Shown: piece after piece, positions 42,484 to 46,470 of the stretch
Layout of the letters: each line of letters begins with the position of its first letter
How positions within the stretch are numbered: the first letter of the stretch is position 1
DNA from: an uncultured Faecalibacterium sp.
GTDB lineage: Bacteria > Bacillota > Clostridia > Oscillospirales > Ruminococcaceae
Direction of reading: 5' to 3'
Length of the DNA: 46,470 nucleotides
Assembly: GCA_900540455.1 (NCBI GenBank)
Contig: UQGD01000015.1
Span: 1 to 46,470, forward strand
Position numbers and translations under genes: made by a program
The notes under the pieces: model-generated
Seen by the model: the letters and a program-made list of their open reading frames with translations, nothing else
The model's database searches: none
What the model was told of the DNA's origin: nothing

Positions 42484-42562
42484 ACAGAGCTTCGCTAAAA
42501 CCTCCGACTTTCATCATCCACTATTGCAGACGACCGTCCCCCATATCTTAGCGAAGCTCTGT
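42484..42562. repeat. 15-bp perfect inverted repeat between the two tRNAs
   Basis: ACAGAGCTTCGCTAA (42484-42498) and TTAGCGAAGCTCTGT (42548-42562) enclose 49 bp. It occupies nearly the whole spacer between tRNA-Met and tRNA-Glu. It could be a miniature inverted-repeat insertion or a processing hairpin. Confidence 0.75.
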
Positions 42563-42566
42563 AAAA

Positions 42567-42643
42567 TGGTAGCGGTAACTGGATTTGAACCGGTGACACT
42601 TCGGGTATGAACCGAATGCTCTAGCCAACTGAGCTATACCGCC
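42567..42643 (-). tRNA. tRNA-Met (CAT), elongator type
   Basis: 77 nt including CCA. Acceptor GGCGGTA/TACCGCT, D loop with AGTTGGC, anticodon loop TTCATAC with anticodon CAT. Closely like the Bacillus elongator tRNA-Met; first base pairs G-T, unlike the mismatch of initiator tRNA. An Ile2 (lysidine) identity is less likely. Confidence 0.92.
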
Positions 42644-42655
42644 ATATTTATTTGT

Positions 42656-42672
42656 TGCACTCGTTGAGTGCT
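42656..42672 (-). other. leader hairpin of the tRNA unit
   Basis: GCACTC and GAGTGC separated by 3 nt form a small hairpin between the promoter and the tRNA-Met 5' end. The arms are those of a CIRCE element, but CIRCE needs a 9-bp spacer. Confidence 0.5.
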
Positions 42673-42677
42673 TTATT

Positions 42678-42706
42678 ATTATACCCGGACAAGAGGCATT
42701 TGTCAA
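42678..42706 (-). promoter_or_regulatory. consensus promoter of the tRNA-Met/tRNA-Glu unit
   Basis: On the minus strand TTGACA (42701-42706), 17 bp, TATAAT (42678-42683): fully consensus, as is common for stable RNA. Confidence 0.9.
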
Positions 42707-42767
42707 CATTTATTTTCAAAAAATTTCGCACTTTCTTCTTATTCCCTTCTCTGCTGCACGGTTTAAA

Positions 42768-42814
42768 GAAAAAAGCGCCCCCGCCGCCGGAAAAACCGGC
42801 TGCGGGGGCGCTTT
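42768..42814 (-). terminator. terminator of serS
   Basis: GCGCCCCCGCCGCCGG (42775-42790) pairs with CCGGCTGCGGGGGCGC (42796-42811); on the minus strand TTTTTTCTTT follows. Confidence 0.92.
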
Positions 42815-42835
42815 GGGTGCTATGGATCGTTCCGC

Positions 42836-44164
42836 TTACTTCTTGCGGGTGGGCACCATGACCTCCAGGCCGCCCATATAGGGCTGCAGCACCTTGGGGA
42901 TGGTCACGCTGCCATCTGCCTGGAGATGGTTCTCCAGGAAGGCGATCAGCATACGGGGAGGTGCCACGCAGGTGTTGTTCAGGGTGTGGGCCAGGTAGCT
43001 CTTGCCGTCCTTGCCCTTGATGCGGATGTGCAGGCGGCGGGCCTGTGCATCGCCCAGGTTGGAGCAGCTGCACACCTCAAAGTACTTCTGCTGGCGGGGG
43101 CTCCATGCCTCGATGTCGCAGCTCTTGACCTTCAGGTCAGCCAGGTCACCGGAGCAACAGTTCAGCTGGCGCACCGGGATCTCCATGCTGCGGAACAGCT
43201 CTACCGAGTACTGCCACAGCTTCTCGTACCAATCTGCGCTCTCCTCCGGGCGGCAGACCACGATCATCTCCTGCTTCTCGAACTGGTGGATGCGGTAGAT
43301 GCCGCGCTCCTCGATGCCGTGGGCGCCCTTCTCCTTGCGGAAGCAGGGGCTGTAGGAGGTCAGGGTCAGGGGCATCTTCTCCTCTTCCAGGGTCTGGTCG
43401 ATGAAGCGGCCGATCATGGTATGCTCGCTGGTGCCGATCAGGTACAGGTCCTCGCCCTCGATCTTGTACATCATGGCATCCATCTCAGGGAAGGACATAA
43501 CGCCCTGCACCACGTTGCCGTGCATCATAAAGGGAGGGATCACATAGGTAAAGCCCTTGCTGATCATAAAGTCACGGGCGTAAGCCAGCACTGCCTCGTG
43601 CAGGCGGGCAATGTTGCCCAGCAGGTAGTAGAAGCCCTGGCCAGCCACGCGGCCTGCGGCATCCATATCAATGCCGTCAAAGCTCTCCATGATCTCGGTG
43701 TGGTAAGGGATCTCAAAATCCGGCACCACAGGCTCGCCAAAGCGCTGTGCTTCCACATTGCAGCTGTCGTCCGGGCCGATGGGCACGCTGGGGTCGATCA
43801 TCTGGGGGATGGTGTACAGGATCTCCTGGATGCGTGCAGCCAGCTCCTGCTGCTGGGTCTCCAGCTCTGCCATACGGTCTGCATCTGCCTTGACCGCTGC
43901 ATTGTTGGCGTCGATCTGTGCCTGGATAGCTGCCTTCTGGGCCTCATCGGCACACTTCTTCAGCTGGCCGTACAGGGGGCCGTTGGCCTTGCTGAGCTTA
44001 TTGCGGGCAGCCTTCAGGTTCTCCACCTCTTTCAGGCACTCCCGGTAAGCGGCATCCTTCTCAATGACCTCGTCCACCAGGGGCAGCTTATGCTCCTGGA
44101 ACTTTTTGCGGATGTTTTCCTTCACCGCATCCGGGTTCTCCCGGATAAACTTGATATCCAGCAT
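42836..44164 (-). CDS. serS: seryl-tRNA synthetase
   Basis: Class II synthetase, 442 residues. N-terminal coiled-coil arm for the tRNA-Ser variable arm (about residues 30-105, rich in Lys, Ala, Glu), then the catalytic domain with motif 2 FRKEKGAHGIEERGIYRIHQFEK-type residues (Arg and Glu contacting ATP) and the C-terminal motif 3 near NNTCVAPPRMLIAFLE. The usual motif 3 Thr-x-Arg context is slightly altered (PPRML for the common TRxx). Ribosome site AAGGAGA. It follows parB by 97 bp on the same strand; two small hairpins lie between them. Confidence 0.95.
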   Translation of the reverse strand: MLDIKFIRENPDAVKENIRKKFQEHKLPLVDEVIEKDAAYRECLKEVENLKAARNKLSKANGPLYGQLKKCADEAQKAAIQAQIDANNAAVKADADRMAELETQQQELAARIQEILYTIPQMIDPSVPIGPDDSCNVEAQRFGEPVVPDFEIPYHTEIMESFDGIDMDAAGRVAGQGFYYLLGNIARLHEAVLAYARDFMISKGFTYVIPPFMMHGNVVQGVMSFPEMDAMMYKIEGEDLYLIGTSEHTMIGRFIDQTLEEEKMPLTLTSYSPCFRKEKGAHGIEERGIYRIHQFEKQEMIVVCRPEESADWYEKLWQYSVELFRSMEIPVRQLNCCSGDLADLKVKSCDIEAWSPRQQKYFEVCSCSNLGDAQARRLHIRIKGKDGKSYLAHTLNNTCVAPPRMLIAFLENHLQADGSVTIPKVLQPYMGGLEVMVPTRKK

Positions 44165-44261
44165 GATGTACTCTCCTTATCTCTATTTCAGCTGCGCAAA
44201 CAAAGGTCGGGTGCCTTGTCTGCGCCGTTCAAAGGCGGCGCACCGCCTTGGATCGCAATGT

Positions 44262-45137
44262 TCAGGCCTGCTCTTCCGGGCGATAGCGGCCCAGCAGATT
44301 TGCAAAAGCCCGCAGCTGCTCATCGGAGGAAAAATGCACCGTGAGCTTGCCCTTGCCCCCGTGATAGGCCACCTTGACCTGACTGCCCAGCACCTGCTCC
44401 AGGCTCTGCTCCACCTCTACCGGCAGGGTATCCGGCAGCGGCGGCGCCTTGGGCGCTGCGGGTGCTTTGGCCAGCCGCTTGCACAACGCTTCGGCCTGGC
44501 GGACGTTCAGCTGCTGACCAGCGATCAGCTGGGCGGCTTCCACTTGCAGCTCTGGGGTGGGCAGCCCCAGGATCACCTTGGCGTGGCCTGTGGTGAGAAA
44601 ACCGCTTTTCAGCAATTCCAGCACCGGCTCCGGCAGGGTGAGCAGCCGCAGGCTGTTGGCCAGTGCGCTGCGGCTCTTGCCCAGCTTCTGGGCGGCTTCG
44701 GCCTGGGTCAGGCTGCAGCGGGTCATCAGCTCCCGGATGCCGGCGGCCTCTTCCACCGGGTCCAGGTCCTCCCGCTGGAGGTTCTCCACCAGCGCCAGCT
44801 CCATGGCCTGCTCGTCGGTCACGTCCTTGACCACCACCGGCGCTTCGGTCAGGCCCGCCATCCGGCAGGCCCGCCAGCGGCGCTCGCCCGCTACGATGCT
44901 GTAACCGCCTGCCGGCATGGGGCGCACTGCAATGGGCTGGATCAGCCCGTGCTCAGCAATGCTGGCAGCCAGCTCGGCCAGGGTCTGTTCGTCAAAGCTT
45001 TTTCGGGGCTGGTCCGGGTCCGGCTCGATCTCCCGCAGGGGCAGCGTCTGCACCGAGGCATCGGTCTCAAAGCTGGGGGCGGCATCCTCAAACAGGCTCT
45101 CCAGTCCTCGGCCCAGTCCCCCTCTTCCTCTTGCCAT
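44262..45137 (-). CDS. parB: chromosome partitioning protein ParB (Spo0J)
   Basis: CTP-dependent DNA clamp that loads at parS and recruits SMC. 291 residues. Typical start MARGRGGLGRGLESLF, CTP-binding motif GERRWRA (84-90), ENLQREDLDPVEEA, and the helix-turn-helix SLTQAEAAQKLGKSRSALAN (about 140-160). C-terminal dimer domain from about 235. It starts 3 bp after parA. Confidence 0.96.
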   Translation of the reverse strand: MARGRGGLGRGLESLFEDAAPSFETDASVQTLPLREIEPDPDQPRKSFDEQTLAELAASIAEHGLIQPIAVRPMPAGGYSIVAGERRWRACRMAGLTEAPVVVKDVTDEQAMELALVENLQREDLDPVEEAAGIRELMTRCSLTQAEAAQKLGKSRSALANSLRLLTLPEPVLELLKSGFLTTGHAKVILGLPTPELQVEAAQLIAGQQLNVRQAEALCKRLAKAPAAPKAPPLPDTLPVEVEQSLEQVLGSQVKVAYHGGKGKLTVHFSSDEQLRAFANLLGRYRPEEQA

Positions 45138-45140
45138 GGG

Positions 45141-45989
45141 TCAGCTCCTCCCTTCTGCGGCGGGTTCCGCCAGCGCATCCTTTGGGGTCAGGCGGGTCTT
45201 GCGGCGGGTGCGCTGCACGCCCCCGGCCGGATTGTTCCGCTTGACAAACTCAATGGCCAGGTCCATATACGCCTCGCTGCCCTTGCCTTTCGGCTCGTAA
45301 AAGTTGATGGGCTGGCCGTAGCCCGGCGCCTCCGACACACGGATGGACCGGGGAATGGTGGTCTCGTAGACCTTATTGCCAAAGTACTTTTCCACCTGCT
45401 CCACCACCTGCAGGGTCAGGTTATACCGGCCGGTGAACATGGTGAACACCACACCCTCAATATCCAGGTGCGAATTGTATTTTTTGCGCACGGTCTTTAA
45501 GGTGCTGATCAGCTCCGACAGGCCCTCCAGCGCATAATACTCGCACTGGATGGGGATCAGCACACTATCGCAGGCACACAGGCCGTTGAGGGTGAGCAGG
45601 TCCAGGCTGGGGGGGCAGTCGATAAAGATAAAGTCATAATCCTTCTGCACCAAAGCCAGCGCCTTGCGCAGGCGGCTCTCCCGTCCGGGCAGGTCGATCA
45701 GTTCCAGACCCGCACCGGCCAGCCGGCTATTGGCCCCGATGACATCGGTGCGGAACTCGGTCTTGCGCACCGTATCGGGGGCATTGGCCTCCCCGATCAG
45801 CAGCTCATAGGTCCCCGCTTCCACACTGCGCTTGGGGATCCCATACCCGGTGGTGCTGTTGCCCTGGGGGTCCAGATCCACGATCAGGACCTTTTTGCCC
45901 AGCGCCGCCACACAGCAGGACAGATTAACAGCGGTGGTGGTCTTGCCTACACCGCCCTTTTGGTTTGCGACCGCAACGATCTTTGCCAC
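45141..45989 (-). CDS. parA: chromosome partitioning ATPase ParA (Soj)
   Basis: Deviant Walker ATPase that moves or positions ParB-parS complexes. Walker A NQKGGVGKTT at residues 9-18 with the signature Lys11, FIDCPPSLDLL (Walker B), and TMFTGRYN. 282 residues, about 25 longer than common Soj owing to a basic then acidic C-terminal tail (RTRRKTR, then AEPAAEGRS). The GTG at 45989 is chosen since it yields the standard MAKIVAVANQKGG start and follows GAGGAAG; a frame open to 46139 runs over parS and has no ribosome site. Confidence 0.94.
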   Translation of the reverse strand: MAKIVAVANQKGGVGKTTTAVNLSCCVAALGKKVLIVDLDPQGNSTTGYGIPKRSVEAGTYELLIGEANAPDTVRKTEFRTDVIGANSRLAGAGLELIDLPGRESRLRKALALVQKDYDFIFIDCPPSLDLLTLNGLCACDSVLIPIQCEYYALEGLSELISTLKTVRKKYNSHLDIEGVVFTMFTGRYNLTLQVVEQVEKYFGNKVYETTIPRSIRVSEAPGYGQPINFYEPKGKGSEAYMDLAIEFVKRNNPAGGVQRTRRKTRLTPKDALAEPAAEGRS

Positions 45990-46023
45990 GCTCGATTTCT
46001 TCCTCTCCCGGGAAATGTTTCGA

Positions 46024-46039
46024 TGTTCCACGTGGAACA
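46024..46039. promoter_or_regulatory. parS centromere site
   Basis: TGTTCCACGTGGAACA is a perfect 16-bp palindrome identical in form to the ParB site consensus. It lies 35 bp upstream of the parA start, so ParB could also act on parA expression. Confidence 0.95.
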
Positions 46040-46125
46040 ATCGTTTTCGCCGGAAAAGGATCTGCGTCCGCTCCGGCCCATCGGGCAGCCTGCCGTTCCC
46101 ACCCGGCGCAGCCCCTGCACACCGT

Positions 46126-46153
46126 CCAAAAACCATCAAAGTGTGGTTTTTGG
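46126..46153 (-). other. inverted repeat in the parA leader
   Basis: CCAAAAACCA (46126-46135) and TGGTTTTTGG (46144-46153) form a perfect 10-bp inverted repeat with an 8-bp loop. Two more GGTTTTT/AAAAACC copies follow (about 46153-46161 and 46189-46197). Confidence 0.6.
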
Positions 46154-46210
46154 TGGTTTTTCACCCCCGCAAAACTGCGCGGCAGCGCAAAAACCACTTG
46201 CACATAGACT

Positions 46211-46239
46211 AGTATAGCACACCGGCGCATTTTTTTGAA
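46211..46239 (-). promoter_or_regulatory. probable promoter of parA-parB
   Basis: On the minus strand TTCAAA (46234-46239), 17 bp, TATACT (46211-46216). It gives a leader of about 220 nt containing the inverted repeat and parS. Confidence 0.5.
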
Positions 46240-46283
46240 CTGTTTTCAAGGGAAATCTGGCAAGAGAATCCTTTCCGACCACA

Positions 46284-46470
46284 GAAAAAGGCAGAGAACC
46301 CTCTCCGTCACGGCTTCGCCGTGCCACCTCTCCCGAAAGGGAGAGACTTTGGCAGAGGCGTAAAGTTTACAGCTTATCGGCTGACTTCTTCCTGCCGTTG
46401 ACGAATGAGGACGAGACCTGCCCTCTTTGCCAAGGGCTCTCCCTTCGAAAGACTTCCCCCGGCCGGGGGA
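46284..46470. repeat. dispersed palindromic repeat-like segment at the window end
   Basis: Two adjacent hairpins, CACGGC-TTC-GCCGTG (46309-46323) and CTCTCCC-GAAA-GGGAGAG (46328-46345), then a stretch with TTGCCAAGGGCTCTCCC and a GGCCGGGG end. This combination looks like the repetitive intergenic palindromes common in gut Clostridia genomes. No gene is visible; repeat status within this genome cannot be shown from one copy. Confidence 0.5.

Noticed and set aside
42656..42672. CIRCE/HrcA operator
   Set aside because: Arms match but the spacer is 3 bp instead of 9, and the downstream genes are tRNAs rather than chaperones.
45141..46139. Longer ParA starting at 46139
   Set aside because: The extra 50 residues would be coded by the parS site and leader; GTG at 45989 gives the family N terminus and has a ribosome site.

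Overview
The window is a GC-rich chromosomal segment (impression about 60 percent GC, not counted) from a low-motility gut-type Clostridia relative, most likely Oscillospiraceae of the Faecalibacterium/Gemmiger/Subdoligranulum group. Pointers are the Firmicutes-style AGGAGG ribosome sites, consensus sigma-A promoters, a perfect Bacillus-type parS site, SRRNFLK-type Tat lipoprotein signals, and the gene repertoire (DUF3793, JetA/DUF5716-like, carboxyspermidine pathway). The species call is inference.

Layout. (1) 1-2933: TRAP transporter genes (dctQ fragment, dctP) on the minus strand, divergent from a GntR/FadR-type regulator, with an unusually long 730-bp control region carrying four near-identical CTTGTATACAG palindromes. 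(2) 3037-5740: a split chromate-type transporter, then a DUF3793 gene plus flavodoxin under a consensus promoter with two DtxR/IdeR-like iron boxes. (3) 5744-13929: tRNA-Ser, a PAP2 phosphatase gene broken by an amber codon, gluQ-like synthetase, M18 aminopeptidase, a PTS EIIBC, an orphan lipoprotein, a DUF362 ferredoxin protein and uppP. (4) 14192-19176: a potassium-regulator (TrkA) pair, two membrane PH-like proteins and a HAD phosphatase in a tightly coupled operon, then a MATE exporter. (5) 19495-27808: CBS-DHH pyrophosphatase, acylphosphatase, a structured-RNA candidate, and a five-gene polyamine operon holding both the agmatinase/SpeE and the carboxyspermidine branches. (6) 27927-33483: a Wadjet/Mks-type condensin operon (JetA, JetB, JetC) in which the JetD position is taken by a 75-residue protein. 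(7) 33576-41961: arginine biosynthesis argG-H-C-J-B-D-F behind an ARG-box-like array; the last gene is a carbamoyltransferase whose ornithine-contact residues are replaced. (8) 42037-42643: tRNA-Met and tRNA-Glu with three inverted copies of the tRNA-Glu 3' end in roughly 144-bp units. (9) 42836-46470: serS, parB, parA, parS and a dispersed-repeat-like segment.

How it fits together. Arginine made by region 7 is the precursor for the arginine decarboxylase of region 5, so arginine and polyamine synthesis sit about 6 kb apart, separated by the condensin operon. parABS suggests a position in the origin-proximal part of the chromosome. The most unusual items are the JetD-less condensin operon, the ArgF-like protein with a rewritten acceptor site, the tRNA-tail repeat array, and the RNA upstream of the polyamine genes.
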